Positions 46,114 through 55,520 of a stretch of DNA of 64,000 nt are shown piece after piece. Position numbers and translations under genes: made by a program. Under the pieces are notes generated by a model. That model saw nothing but the letters and a program-made list of their open reading frames with translations. It was not told the DNA's origin and searched no databases. The stretch covers positions 103,734 through 167,733 of the forward strand of contig NZ_QFOA01000002.1 of NCBI RefSeq assembly GCF_003248505.1, given 5' to 3'. The DNA is from Sphingobium sp. (GTDB taxonomy: Bacteria > Pseudomonadota > Alphaproteobacteria > Sphingomonadales > Sphingomonadaceae). How positions within the stretch are numbered: position 1 is the stretch's first letter; each line of letters begins with the position of its first letter.

Positions 46114-47488
46114 CACGGCGAAGGTCGCGCAGATAGATGCGCGCGCGCTTGTTGACTCGTTCTTCCTCCAACTGCGCCTGAATCTGTTCGGCATTGGGCG
46201 CGCCGGCGGAAGCGGGATCGTCGCGGCCGCAGACCACGAGGACGCGAACGCCTTCGGTGATCGAGCCGAAGGGCGGGGTCGACTGACCGACCTGAAGGTT
46301 GAGGAGAATGTCCTGCAACTGCGGCGGAAGGTCGCGGACCTTGACATTGTCGTTGTCGACCACGTCCGCGCCGATCTTTGCGCCGATCTCGTTGGCCTGG
46401 CCGCAGCCCTTGATCTCCTTGATCGCGGCGGCGAAGCTCGCTGCCTTGGCGCTGGCCTGTTCCTTCGTCGTGCCCTTGGGGAAGAGCACCGACAGCTGCT
46501 TGAGGCTGAGCAGCGAATCGCGCGGATCGGCGGTCAGCACCTTGCGCTTGTCCATGACGTAGAGGATCGACACACCGCCCACGGTTTCGATGGGGCCTGC
46601 GATCTGGCCGACCTGCATTTCACTGGCGGCCTGCGCCAGTTCGGCGGGAAGCTGCGCGGGGCGAATCCAGCCAAGGTCGCCGCCGACCGCCGCGGTCGAC
46701 GCTTCGGAAAATTGGCGGGCATAGGCGGGGAAGCTGCCGCCCTTCTGGATCTGTTCGATGATGTTGCGCGCATTGGCGACGATCTGCGCCCGATTTTCGG
46801 GCGTGGCGGACAGATAGATTTCGCCGACGCGGAATTCGTCGCTGCCCTTGGCGGCGTTGAGCCGGTCGACGACCGACTTCACTTCTTCTTCCGACACGTT
46901 GACGAAGGGCTGGATGTTGCGGCGCAGGAGGCGGCTCCAGGCCAGTTCGCCCTCGATCTGGCGCTTGATGCTGGCCGAAGAGCTGCCCTTTTCGCGCAGA
47001 TAACTGTCGAACTGGGCGGGCGACTGGCGGAAATTGGCCGCCACGCGCTCATAGCTCTGGTTCACTTCCTCGGGCGCGATCTTGATGTCGTTGGCGGCGG
47101 CTTCCTGGATCTGGAGCGTTTCGTCGATCAGGTTGCGCAGCACCTGCACGCGCAGCCGCTCCTTTTCCTCGTCCGACACCTTGCCGCCGTTGGCGGTGAT
47201 GATGAGGGCCAGCCGCTGGTCCACGTCCGTGCCGGTGATGATGCGCCCGTTGACGATGGCTGTCGCCTTGCGGACATTGGGATCGCTCTTGCCGAAGAGC
47301 GTGAGATCCTTGGGCAGGTTGAGCTGCTGCGACGCGACATCGTCGCGATCGTCGTCGACCGTCTGCGCGCGCAGCGGCTGGAGGCCCGACCCGACAAGCA
47401 CCGAGGAGAGGAGCAGCATGTTCAGGCCCGGACGGACGCCGCGTACGAGGCGGCGGGGCGAGAAGGGGGCAGGCAGCATCTTGCGCAA
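46091..47488 (-). CDS. surA: Periplasmic chaperone / peptidyl-prolyl isomerase SurA
   Basis: SurA escorts outer-membrane proteins, including LptD, through the periplasm. The 465-residue protein has a signal peptide (ending near LRAQ at residue 42), an N-terminal SurA helical domain (IVNGRIITGTDVDQRLALI, then DETLQIQEAA), and a parvulin-like domain with GGDLGWIRPAQLP and the DKR motif. The second parvulin region is degenerate, as is usual in alphaproteobacteria. It lies 75 bp after lptD in the same operon. Confidence 0.93.
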   Translation of the reverse strand: MRKMLPAPFSPRRLVRGVRPGLNMLLLSSVLVGSGLQPLRAQTVDDDRDDVASQQLNLPKDLTLFGKSDPNVRKATAIVNGRIITGTDVDQRLALIITANGGKVSDEEKERLRVQVLRNLIDETLQIQEAAANDIKIAPEEVNQSYERVAANFRQSPAQFDSYLREKGSSSASIKRQIEGELAWSRLLRRNIQPFVNVSEEEVKSVVDRLNAAKGSDEFRVGEIYLSATPENRAQIVANARNIIEQIQKGGSFPAYARQFSEASTAAVGGDLGWIRPAQLPAELAQAASEMQVGQIAGPIETVGGVSILYVMDKRKVLTADPRDSLLSLKQLSVLFPKGTTKEQASAKAASFAAAIKEIKGCGQANEIGAKIGADVVDNDNVKVRDLPPQLQDILLNLQVGQSTPPFGSITEGVRVLVVCGRDDPASAGAPNAEQIQAQLEEERVNKRARIYLRDLRRDAVIEYN

Positions 47489-47563
47489 TGATCTCCAATC
47501 GGGTCCGGAGCGTCATGCTCCGGTCCGCCTTAACCGGTCCTGACAGGGGCGGGAGCCTGTTCC

Positions 47564-49834
47564 TTATATGCCAATATTGCGGAAAGCTAGACGAAGCTGG
47601 AAGCTGTTGCCCTTTCGCGCGTCGCCATTGGCCTGATAGTTGCGGACCCAGGTGAAGCCCAGCGTCAGGCAGTCGTCCTCATAGGCAAGGCCGAGGCGGT
47701 GGCGCACGGGCTGGTAGCCGTCCGCCATGCTGATCGGGTCTTCCTTCTTGTCGGTGAGGTCGATGACGGTGGAACCGAAGACCGACCAGAAGCGGGCGAA
47801 TTGCGCGCGCGCGCCCATGCGCAGTTCCTCGCGGTCCTGGAGATCCTCCAGGCTGGCGAGCGCGTTGCGGTTAAGGCGCAGATAGCCGACCATCACATAG
47901 GTCTTGGTGCTGCCCACGGTCGCGTCGATTTCGTTGCGGCGGACGGCGAAGCTGTCCTTGTCGAGCCGGTAGCGATGGGTGAGGCTGATGAAATTGCGGT
48001 AGCGGATCGTGGTGCGGCCGACGACGTCGGAGAATTTGTCCGACAGCCCGGTGCCGTCCGGCAGGATGCTTTCGCGGCTCGACAGGCGATAACTCTGCCC
48101 GATCACCGCCTGGAGCGAGAAATGCGGCAGGTCGAGGCCATATTCCATGCCGTAGGTGACGCGTGAGCTGTCCTCGAACCGGTCGTAGCCTGCAAAGCGG
48201 TTGAGGGCGAAGAGGTTGCTGTCCTCCAGATCGACGGCGCGGGCGTCCTCGTTGGGGATGCGCAGGTTGGCAAGGCGGGGGGCGGCGACGATCTGGACGC
48301 GCGGGGCGATACGCTGAACCCCGCCGAACGCTTCGCCCATGAACGGCCAGCGCATGTCGACCGCCGCGGCGGCGATGCCGCGCCCCTGCCAGCCCGGCTC
48401 CCCGGCATAGGCGGGGATCGCGTTCTGGGCGACATCGTTGCTGTGATAGACGTCGCCGCGCAGATAGCCGGTGAAAGTCACTTCCTGCCCGAGGCCCGTC
48501 AGCTTGCGCAGGTTCCATTCCGCCGCCGCGAAGGCGCGCTGCGTGTCCTGCCCGCTGGTGCGGGAGATGGCGAGCGTGTTCGCCTGAAGCTGGATCACGC
48601 CGCCCAGCCACGGGTCGGCAAGGCGCAGGCGGTAATCCATCACGGGCAGCGCGATCGGCTGCTGCCCCTGCGAATCGCCCTGGCGCAGGGTCTGGACCGC
48701 CCAGCCGCGCAGCGAGAAATAGCTGTCGTCGCCGATCCGCTGCACCCCCAGCGTGCTGCGCAGACGGTCGTCCCGGCTGATGTCGTAGCGGCGCAGGAAG
48801 GTACGGTCGGTCGCGACCCGGATCGACCCGTCGAGGCTCCATTCCGGCGTCAGCTGCATCGCGCCGCTGGCATCGAGATAGCCGCGAATGCCTTTTTCAG
48901 AGTTGGCGTCCACCGGATCGAGACCGCTGATGCCCACGCGCCGCCCGTAGGTGGCATAGCCCGTCACCTGATAGGCGCCGCGGTCGTAGAGATGGCGGTA
49001 ATTGCCCTCCAGCATCGGCAGCACTTTGGAATAGACGTGCGGCGTGACGGTCAGGTCGCGGTTGGGCGCAAGTTTCGTATAATAGGGCACCGCCACTTCG
49101 AAGCCGTTGTTGCGGTCGTAGCGGATGTTGGGGACCAGCAGCCCGCTGCCGCCGCCCTCGCCCGCCGGGTGGGACAGGCCGGGCAGGGGGATGAGCGGCA
49201 GGCCGAACAGTTCGACATTGGCGTTCTTATAGGTCACGCGCTGGCGCACGGGATCGTAGACGACGCGGACGGCGTTGATTTGCCAGGTGGGTTGTTTGGG
49301 GCAGCCGTCGCTGTCCTCGACCGAACAGCCGGTGTAGGCGGCGCGGTCGAGCGTGTAGACGCCGTTCACCCGCGTGCCCTTCACCGCCGCCAGCCGCCCA
49401 CCCGACTGAAGCACGAGCAGCATATTGTCCACCACGCCGTCCTTGAGCGTGTCGGTCACGTCGAACCGGTCGCCATAGGCGACGTTGCCGTCCGCATCGA
49501 TGACAGAGACATTGCCCTGCGCCTCCACCTTGCCCGTGGTGCGGTTCCACACCACCCTGTCGGCGCGCAGGCGGTTGCCTTCCCGCAGCAACTGCACGCC
49601 GCCGCTGGCCGTCACGACTTCGGCATTGCTGTCATATTGAAGCTGGTCGGCGGCAAAGCCGATCTGGTCGTCCGCCGTGGGCACGGGCGCATCAGGCGCG
49701 CTGATCGGCGTGGCCGGTTCGTTGAGGCGCGGTTCGGGCGCCTTGTCCTGCGCATGGACATGCGGCGCGAGGCCAAGGGCCGCACCGGTCAGGAGAACAG
49801 CGCGCAGGGACGGGGAGAACAGGGCGTTTGGCAA
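47564..49834 (-). CDS. lptD: LPS-assembly protein LptD
   Basis: LptD forms the outer-membrane barrel that inserts LPS at the cell surface. A TTG start at 49834 gives 756 residues with a good signal peptide (ALFSPSLRAVLLTGAALGLA, then PHVHAQ) and AAGG upstream. The ATG at 49963 would add 43 residues that do not look like a signal. Domains are an OstA/LptA-like jellyroll (ADQLQYDSNAEVVTASGGV) and a large beta-barrel with paired Cys residues (GCSVEDSDGCP and DDCLTLG). Those Cys could make the interdomain disulfides. It heads the operon with surA, pdxA and rsmA, and is divergent from pepA. Confidence 0.93.
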   Translation of the reverse strand: MPNALFSPSLRAVLLTGAALGLAPHVHAQDKAPEPRLNEPATPISAPDAPVPTADDQIGFAADQLQYDSNAEVVTASGGVQLLREGNRLRADRVVWNRTTGKVEAQGNVSVIDADGNVAYGDRFDVTDTLKDGVVDNMLLVLQSGGRLAAVKGTRVNGVYTLDRAAYTGCSVEDSDGCPKQPTWQINAVRVVYDPVRQRVTYKNANVELFGLPLIPLPGLSHPAGEGGGSGLLVPNIRYDRNNGFEVAVPYYTKLAPNRDLTVTPHVYSKVLPMLEGNYRHLYDRGAYQVTGYATYGRRVGISGLDPVDANSEKGIRGYLDASGAMQLTPEWSLDGSIRVATDRTFLRRYDISRDDRLRSTLGVQRIGDDSYFSLRGWAVQTLRQGDSQGQQPIALPVMDYRLRLADPWLGGVIQLQANTLAISRTSGQDTQRAFAAAEWNLRKLTGLGQEVTFTGYLRGDVYHSNDVAQNAIPAYAGEPGWQGRGIAAAAVDMRWPFMGEAFGGVQRIAPRVQIVAAPRLANLRIPNEDARAVDLEDSNLFALNRFAGYDRFEDSSRVTYGMEYGLDLPHFSLQAVIGQSYRLSSRESILPDGTGLSDKFSDVVGRTTIRYRNFISLTHRYRLDKDSFAVRRNEIDATVGSTKTYVMVGYLRLNRNALASLEDLQDREELRMGARAQFARFWSVFGSTVIDLTDKKEDPISMADGYQPVRHRLGLAYEDDCLTLGFTWVRNYQANGDARKGNSFQLRLAFRNIGI

Positions 49835-50033
49835 GCGAAGGAGCCTTATCGTCGGGCTTATCTGACTTCCGCCTATCGCAGGACTTGCTCCTTCGCAATC
49901 GCTGCTGAACCTGCGGGCAGGGCAAAATCGGTCGAACGACCTTTGCCACGGCGGCAAAGCCACACTATCTGGCAGGCAAGAGCGCGGCGTTCCGCCGCCT
50001 TACTCTACACGCCGACAAGAGGATAAGAGCCCG

Positions 50034-51476
50034 ATGGACATTCGCTTCGCCCCGACCCGCCCCGACGCCGACACGCTGGTCCTTGCCGTACAGAAGGGCT
50101 TTAGCGCGCTGCCGCTGGCGGCTGCGTCGACCCTCAGCGCAGGGGCCGCCGCGTCCCGCTTCACGGGCGAGGCGGGAACGAGCTTCGAAAGCTTCGTCGA
50201 GGAGGGCGGCAAGGCGGTGCGCGTGCTGCTGCTGGGCACGGGCGCTGGCAGCGTGCAGGACATGGAGAAGGCGGGCGCGGCGCTGACCGCTAAGCTCGCC
50301 ACCAGCGGGGCCGCGCACGCCGCCGTCGAGTTCGTGGGCGACGCGAGCGGCGACCTGGCCGCCGCGCTGGCGTTCGGCGCGCGGCTGCGCGGCTGGCGCA
50401 TCGACACGTACCGCACCAGGCTTCCCGAAAAATCTAAGCCCACGCTCAAGACGCTGACCATCGTCGCGCAGGAGGCGGATGCCGCATGGCAGGCGCAGGA
50501 CGCCATCGCGCAGGGCGTCGCCTTCACCCGCGAACTGGTGTCGGAACCGGCCAACATCCTCTATCCCGAAAGCTTCGTCGAGCGGTGCCGCCATCTCGCC
50601 GACCTCGGCATCAAGATCACCGTGCTCGACAAGGCGGCGATGGAAGAGCTGGGCATGGGATCGCTGCTGGGCGTGGCGCAGGGCTCCGTGCGCGAGGCGC
50701 GTCTGCTGGCGATGGAATGGGACGGGACCGGCGGATCGGGGATCAAGCCGGTGGTCTTCGTCGGCAAGGGCGTCACCTTCGACACAGGCGGCATCTCCAT
50801 CAAGCCGGCGGCGGGCATGGAGGACATGAAGTGGGACATGGGCGGCGCAGGCGCGGTCGCGGGCGCGATGAAGGCGCTTGCCGGACGCAAGGCCAAGGCC
50901 CGGGTCGTGGGCATTTGCGGCCTCGTCGAAAACATGCCCGACGGCAACGCGCAGCGCCCCGGCGACATCGTGACATCCATGTCGGGGCAGACCATCGAGG
51001 TGCTGAACACCGACGCGGAAGGGCGGCTGGTGCTGTGCGACGCGCTGACCTGGGCGCAGCGGACCTACGATCCCGAAGTGATCGTCGACCTTGCCACGCT
51101 GACCGGCGCGATGGTCGTGTCGCTGGGCCATGAATATGCGGGCATTTTTTCCAACGACGACGGCTTGGCCGGCGACCTGATCGCCGCAGGGCAGGCGGTG
51201 GGCGATCCGCTGTGGCGTTTTCCGCTGTCGCCCGCCTACGACAAGCTGATCGACAGCCCGATTGCCGACATGAAGAATATCGGTCCGCGCTACGGCGGGT
51301 CGATCACGGCGGCGCAGTTCCTCAAGCGGTTCATCGAGGACGGCGTCAAATGGGCGCATCTCGACATTGCGGGCATGGTGTGGGCGGACAAGCCGGGCGG
51401 CACGTGGGACAAGGGCGCGACCGGATATGGCGTGCGCCTGATCGACCGTTTCGTCGCCGACCGGTTCGAGCGCTGA
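50034..51476 (+). CDS. pepA: Leucyl aminopeptidase
   Basis: This M17 metallopeptidase removes N-terminal residues from peptides and in some bacteria also binds DNA. The 480-residue protein has an N-terminal macrodomain-like part and the catalytic domain with the signature NTDAEGRL near residue 325. Metal and substrate motifs are KGVTFDTGGISIKP and MKWDMGGAG. It is divergent from lptD with a 199-bp gap, and 10 bp before holC. The pepA-holC order is the same as in E. coli. Confidence 0.96.
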   Translation: MDIRFAPTRPDADTLVLAVQKGFSALPLAAASTLSAGAAASRFTGEAGTSFESFVEEGGKAVRVLLLGTGAGSVQDMEKAGAALTAKLATSGAAHAAVEFVGDASGDLAAALAFGARLRGWRIDTYRTRLPEKSKPTLKTLTIVAQEADAAWQAQDAIAQGVAFTRELVSEPANILYPESFVERCRHLADLGIKITVLDKAAMEELGMGSLLGVAQGSVREARLLAMEWDGTGGSGIKPVVFVGKGVTFDTGGISIKPAAGMEDMKWDMGGAGAVAGAMKALAGRKAKARVVGICGLVENMPDGNAQRPGDIVTSMSGQTIEVLNTDAEGRLVLCDALTWAQRTYDPEVIVDLATLTGAMVVSLGHEYAGIFSNDDGLAGDLIAAGQAVGDPLWRFPLSPAYDKLIDSPIADMKNIGPRYGGSITAAQFLKRFIEDGVKWAHLDIAGMVWADKPGGTWDKGATGYGVRLIDRFVADRFER

Positions 51477-51486
51477 CGCGCGGGCG

Positions 51487-51924
51487 ATGCAGGTCGACTT
51501 CTACCAGTTGAGCCGCGATCCGGTCGAACAGGTGCTGCCCGCGATTGCGGCGCGCGTGCTCGGCCTCGGCGCGCGGCTGCTGGTGGTGGCGGGCGAGGAC
51601 GAGCGGCTGGAGCGGATATCGCAAGGGCTGTGGGCCGGGCCGCCCGAAAGCTTCCTCGCGCATGGGCGGGCGGGGGAGGAGCGGGCGGCGGCGCAGCCCA
51701 TCCTGCTGAGCGAGCGGTGCGAGGCGGCGAACGGCGCGCGTCACGTCGCGCTGGCCGACGGTCTATGGCGTGAGGAAGCGCTGGGGTTCGAGCGGGCTTT
51801 CTACTTTTTCGACGCCGACACCATCGCTGGCGCGCGGACGAGTTGGCGGGCGCTGAGCAAGGCCGACGGGGTCGAGCCGCGCTTCTGGCGGCAGGAGGGC
51901 AGGAAGTGGGTGCAGGGCCCCTGA
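51487..51924 (+). CDS. holC: DNA polymerase III subunit chi
   Basis: Chi links the clamp loader to single-strand DNA-binding protein. The 145-residue protein matches the family start QVDFYQLSRDPVEQVLP and ends with the conserved FFDADTIAGARTSWRALSK region. It lies 10 bp after pepA and is probably in the same transcript. Confidence 0.93.
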   Translation: MQVDFYQLSRDPVEQVLPAIAARVLGLGARLLVVAGEDERLERISQGLWAGPPESFLAHGRAGEERAAAQPILLSERCEAANGARHVALADGLWREEALGFERAFYFFDADTIAGARTSWRALSKADGVEPRFWRQEGRKWVQGP

Positions 51925-51944
51925 GCCCTGCTGCTGCCGGGATA

Positions 51945-52595
51945 TCATTCCCTTGCGGGCAACGGTCCGAGCCAGAGGGCCTGAAGCAAAAGGCACAGGC
52001 CAAAGCCCACCGCCATCCACAGCGCCTGGAACCCGATCAGGCGATAGGCGCTCGCGCCGGCGGTCGCACCGGCCATCAGGCCCAGCCACAGCAGGAAATA
52101 GGGCATCCATCCCAGGCGCGGCCCGCCCGTCAACGCAGCGGTCAGATGCTGCGCGAACTTGACGAGCGTGCCGGTCATGTAGGTGACGCCCACGCTGACT
52201 TCGCCGTCGCGCTGGAATATCGCGTTGGCCGCGCCCATCGCGCCCGCCACCAGCAGGGTCGCAGGCGTCGATCGGCCGACGAGCGTTTCGGCAAGGCATC
52301 CCGCCACGAGGAGGCAGAGGACGATGGCTAGCACCGCAGGCTGGCGCCAGCGGCCCGCCGCCTGTCCGCCCACCGTGCCGGTCATGACCCCGACCACGAA
52401 CGCGGCGATGAGAGCGCCTGCGAACAGGCTGCCGTGGATCGGCGTCGCCACCCCGGCGGCCATCCGGGTCGAATTGCCGCTCATGAACGATACGAACATG
52501 CCGCCCAGCTTCAGGAAACCGAGCGCATCGACGAAGCCAGCCAGTGCAGCCAGGCCGATGGCCAGCAGGCGGGAGCGATTTTCATAACGGCGCAT
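51945..52595 (-). CDS. DUF1275 (YoaK-type) membrane protein
   Basis: This 216-residue protein has six predicted membrane helices and the DUF1275 pattern: start GFVDALGFLKLGGMFVSFMS with GNST, then GAANAIFQRDG and GVTYMTGTLVKFA. The function of the family is not established. ATG 52595 is chosen, as the extra 33 residues to 52694 are not conserved. It is convergent with holC and divergent from ndk. Confidence 0.85.
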   Translation of the reverse strand: MRRYENRSRLLAIGLAALAGFVDALGFLKLGGMFVSFMSGNSTRMAAGVATPIHGSLFAGALIAAFVVGVMTGTVGGQAAGRWRQPAVLAIVLCLLVAGCLAETLVGRSTPATLLVAGAMGAANAIFQRDGEVSVGVTYMTGTLVKFAQHLTAALTGGPRLGWMPYFLLWLGLMAGATAGASAYRLIGFQALWMAVGFGLCLLLQALWLGPLPARE

Positions 52596-52750
52596 CGTGC
52601 GAACCCCTGTCGTCGGACATGACGGGCGGAGAGCTACCCCTGCCCCCAGCCTCTCCGCAAGGCCGTTGCGCGCCGCCCCCTTGCGGTGCAGCACGGGCGC
52701 GTCTAAAGGGCGCGCAACTTTCTTTCCAACAATCCGGAGTATCGAGGGCC

Positions 52751-53173
52751 ATGGCCGTCACGCGCACCTTTTCGATCATCAAGCCCGACGCCACGCGCCG
52801 CAACCTGACCGGTGCGGTCACCGCGAAGCTGGAGGAAGCGGGCCTGCGCGTCGTCGCGTCCAAGCGCATCCGCATGAGCCGCGAGCAGGCCGAGGGCTTT
52901 TATGCCGTGCACAAGGAACGCCCCTTCTTCGCCGACCTCGTCGCGTTCATGATCTCCGGCCCGGTGGTCGTGCAGGTGCTGGAAGGCGAGGACGCCGTGA
53001 AGCGCAACCGCGACATCATGGGCGCGACCAACCCTGCCAATGCCGACGAAGGCACGATCCGCAAGGCATTCGCCGAATCGATCGAGGCGAATTCGGTCCA
53101 TGGGTCGGACAGCGAAGAGAATGCGGCGACCGAGATCGCCTATTTCTTCAAGCCCGAGGAAATCGTCGGCTGA
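52751..53173 (+). CDS. ndk: Nucleoside-diphosphate kinase
   Basis: Ndk transfers the gamma-phosphate of ATP to other nucleoside diphosphates. The 140-residue protein has the start RTFSIIKPDATRRNL, the NPANADEGTIR segment and the phospho-His in NSVHGSDS. A good GGAG lies upstream. A terminator follows and is partly embedded in the next, convergent gene. Confidence 0.97.
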   Translation: MAVTRTFSIIKPDATRRNLTGAVTAKLEEAGLRVVASKRIRMSREQAEGFYAVHKERPFFADLVAFMISGPVVVQVLEGEDAVKRNRDIMGATNPANADEGTIRKAFAESIEANSVHGSDSEENAATEIAYFFKPEEIVG

Positions 53174-53201
53174 TCGCCGCGATCCAGACCCGACGACGAA
53201 G

Positions 53202-53234
53202 GCCCGGCCGCTGTCAGAGCGCGCCGGGCTTTTT
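53202..53234 (+). terminator. Terminator of ndk, overlapping the 3' end of the convergent gene
   Basis: GCCCGGC (53202-53208) pairs with GCCGGGC (53223-53229) and is followed by five T. The right arm and T-run are also coding sequence on the minus strand for the last codons (Lys-Lys-Pro-Gly-Ala-Leu) of the TauE/SafE gene. Confidence 0.75.
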
Positions 53235-54080
53235 CGTGGGCACGACAGGCGGGGCGGCGTGGACGCGATGCGGTTCGGGCGTGCGGGCCTTCACGAACAA
53301 TTGCCACGACGATATCGCCAGCACGGCGGCGAGCAGCGGCTGAAGCAGCCGGTCGGGTGCCCGCGAGGAGAGGTAGCTGCCGACGATCACGCCGGGGATC
53401 GACCCGATGAGGAGGTTGGTCAGCAGCGTGCCGTTCACGTCGCCCATCAGCCAGTGGCCCGTGCCCGCGATCAGCGCGAGCGGCACGGCATGGGCGATAT
53501 CGGACCCCACGATCCGCGACACCTGAAGCCGGGGATAGAGCGTCAGCAGCACGGTGACGCCGATGGCCCCGGCGCCGACCGACGACACCGTCACCGCCGC
53601 GCCGAGAAATGCGCCCAGCAGCGTCGTGCCTGCCAAGATCGCCGTCCTCGATTGGGGCAGGTCGACCGCGTTGCGGTGCCGGAACAGCCAGCTGCGCGCC
53701 AGCACGCCCACGGCGGTGAGCGCCAGCAGGCAGGCGAGCGTCGTCAGGATGATCTTTTCGGTGGACTGGCCGATTTCGCCGACATGCCTCAGCAGGATGA
53801 GCGTGAGGATCGCAGCGGGCACGCTGCCCAGCATCATGCGCCTGACGATGGCCCAGTCCACGCTCTCGCGCGATCCGTGGACGGCGGAGCCCGCGATTTT
53901 GGTGATGGCGGCAAAGAGCAGGTCGGTGCCCACCGCCGTCTTGGCCGAATAGCCGAAGAAGAGGACGAGGAGCGGGGTCATGAGCGACCCGCCGCCCACG
54001 CCCGTCAGCCCGACGAGCATTCCCACAAGCAGCCCGGCCACGGCATGGAAGACGTCGATGGATCCGATCATGGTCATCAT
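53214..54080 (-). CDS. TauE/SafE family sulfite exporter-like permease
   Basis: This 288-residue inner-membrane protein has about eight helices. The repeated family motif is seen twice: LVGMLVGLTGVGGGSLMTPL at residues about 17-36, and GAFLGAAVTVSSVGAGAIGV about 160 residues later. Starts at 54080, 54077 or 54071 are all possible. The substrate, sulfite or an organosulfonate, is not shown. The final codons overlap the ndk terminator. Confidence 0.9.
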   Translation of the reverse strand: MMTMIGSIDVFHAVAGLLVGMLVGLTGVGGGSLMTPLLVLFFGYSAKTAVGTDLLFAAITKIAGSAVHGSRESVDWAIVRRMMLGSVPAAILTLILLRHVGEIGQSTEKIILTTLACLLALTAVGVLARSWLFRHRNAVDLPQSRTAILAGTTLLGAFLGAAVTVSSVGAGAIGVTVLLTLYPRLQVSRIVGSDIAHAVPLALIAGTGHWLMGDVNGTLLTNLLIGSIPGVIVGSYLSSRAPDRLLQPLLAAVLAISSWQLFVKARTPEPHRVHAAPPVVPTKKPGAL

Positions 54081-54144
54081 GGCTCCATCGTCCAGTAGGA
54101 GCCATGCGACAAAGCGCTTTTAGGTTTCAGGGCGCGAAGCAGGG

Positions 54145-54801
54145 CTAGGGCCGCCGGGCAGACAGGCGCGTCCAGCGCGCATCGACCGCCGCCTGCGCGC
54201 CGGACGCCGACAGACCCTTCACGCGCGCAATGCCGCGCAATGTCACGCGATGTCCTGCGATCCAGCCGCCCTTGATGCCGTAGCCGATATCGTAGAGCGC
54301 GACATCCTCATGCGCTTCGCCGCCCACGGTGAATCGGGTCGCAATGGCGACGGGCAGACGTTCGTCGCCCACGCTTTCGTCCGGCAGCTTGGCTTTCGCG
54401 CGCGCTCTCTTGAGCGTGCCGTCGAACCAGCCCGCCTCGATCCGGGCGTCCCCGCTCGTGTCCACGGGGGATAGGGCAAGGGCAGAGGGAAAGCGGACGG
54501 TCTGGCTCTGGACGATCTGGCCGGGATCGCTGGGGGCAAGGGCGATGCGTCCATCCTCGACCGAGGCGGCCCGCAGCACCAGCGTCGCGGCGCGGGCCGA
54601 CGCCTTGCGGCTTTCGACCGCTTCCCGGTCGCGCTCCTCGCGCTTGTCGGCCCAGTTGAGATAGAGCGTGACGGCGGAGATCAGCACGGCGAGCACCGCG
54701 ACACCTTCGCCCAGCGTAATCCAGCGGCGGCGAATGGCGGCAGCCTCCGCCGCGCGGGCGGCCTTGCTTTCGGGCGGTGCGTTAGATGTGGGGTCGGTCA
54801 T
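54145..54801 (-). CDS. Membrane-anchored protein of unknown function
   Basis: This 218-residue protein has one N-terminal hydrophobic helix (GEGVAVLAVLISAVTLYLNW, residues about 32-51) after a basic cytoplasmic stretch. A charged coiled segment (ADKREERDREAVESRKASAR) and a beta-rich C-terminal domain follow. No family is recognised. ATG 54801 lies one base after the stop of the upstream GST gene (TGA, C, ATG), so the two are co-transcribed. Confidence 0.65.
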   Translation of the reverse strand: MTDPTSNAPPESKAARAAEAAAIRRRWITLGEGVAVLAVLISAVTLYLNWADKREERDREAVESRKASARAATLVLRAASVEDGRIALAPSDPGQIVQSQTVRFPSALALSPVDTSGDARIEAGWFDGTLKRARAKAKLPDESVGDERLPVAIATRFTVGGEAHEDVALYDIGYGIKGGWIAGHRVTLRGIARVKGLSASGAQAAVDARWTRLSARRP

Positions 54802-54802
54802 G

Positions 54803-55477
54803 TCAGGCAATCTGGGGCGGCATTTCGAACCGGTCGATCACCCAGTCTTCCGCCTGCGCGCCGCCGATCCATTCCTGCATCCAAGGGTGCGCGACGATCG
54901 CGCGCATATAGGCTTCGGCGAAGCGGGCGACGGGCAACTGGTAAGTGATGAAGCGCGTGACGACCGGCGCGAACATCAGGTCCGCGGCGGAAAATGCACC
55001 GAAGAGGAAATCGCCGTCGCCGCCATGGCGCGCACGCGCCTGCGCCCAGAGCTGCATGATGCGGGCGATATCCTGCACAACCGGTTCGGAGGGCGGCACG
55101 GCGGGGTAGAACCGGCGGATGTTCATGCTGTGCTCGCGCCGGAGCGCGGCGAAACTGGAATGCATTTCCGCCGCCATGGAGCGGGCCATGGCGCGCGCGG
55201 CCGGATCGACGGGCCAGAACAGGTCGCCTTGCGTCCTGTCGTTCAGATATTCGACGATGGCCAGGCTGTCCCACACGACGACGTCGTCGCCGTCCCAAAG
55301 GATCGGCACCTTGCCCGAAGATGGGGCGAATTCGTCGCCCTCGCGCCGCTTTTCCCACGCTTCGTCATAGAGGGGAACGGTGACTTCCTCGAACGGCAGG
55401 CCGGACAGCTTGCACGCCAGCCAGCCGCGCAGGGACCAGCTCGAATAGGCCTTGTTGCCGATAAAAAGTTTCATCAT
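54803..55477 (-). CDS. Glutathione S-transferase family protein
   Basis: This 224-residue protein has the thioredoxin-like N-terminal domain (KLFIGNKAYSSWSLRGWLAC, with a Ser-x-x-Ser start and SSGKVPILWDGD as the cis-Pro motif) and an all-helical C-terminal domain. Residues DSLAIVEYL bind the glutathione gamma-glutamyl group. The substrate is not known. It is divergent from the Rossmann/DUF2520 gene and runs directly into the membrane-anchored gene. Confidence 0.9.
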   Translation of the reverse strand: MMKLFIGNKAYSSWSLRGWLACKLSGLPFEEVTVPLYDEAWEKRREGDEFAPSSGKVPILWDGDDVVVWDSLAIVEYLNDRTQGDLFWPVDPAARAMARSMAAEMHSSFAALRREHSMNIRRFYPAVPPSEPVVQDIARIMQLWAQARARHGGDGDFLFGAFSAADLMFAPVVTRFITYQLPVARFAEAYMRAIVAHPWMQEWIGGAQAEDWVIDRFEMPPQIA

Positions 55478-55520
55478 GGCATAAGAGATTAAAGCGCAGC
55501 GGCAGGAAGTCGAGAGCGGC

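Noticed and set aside
48443..50026. 527-residue open frame opposite lptD
   Set aside because: It is a shadow of lptD with Ala/Arg/Val-rich text and no ribosome site.
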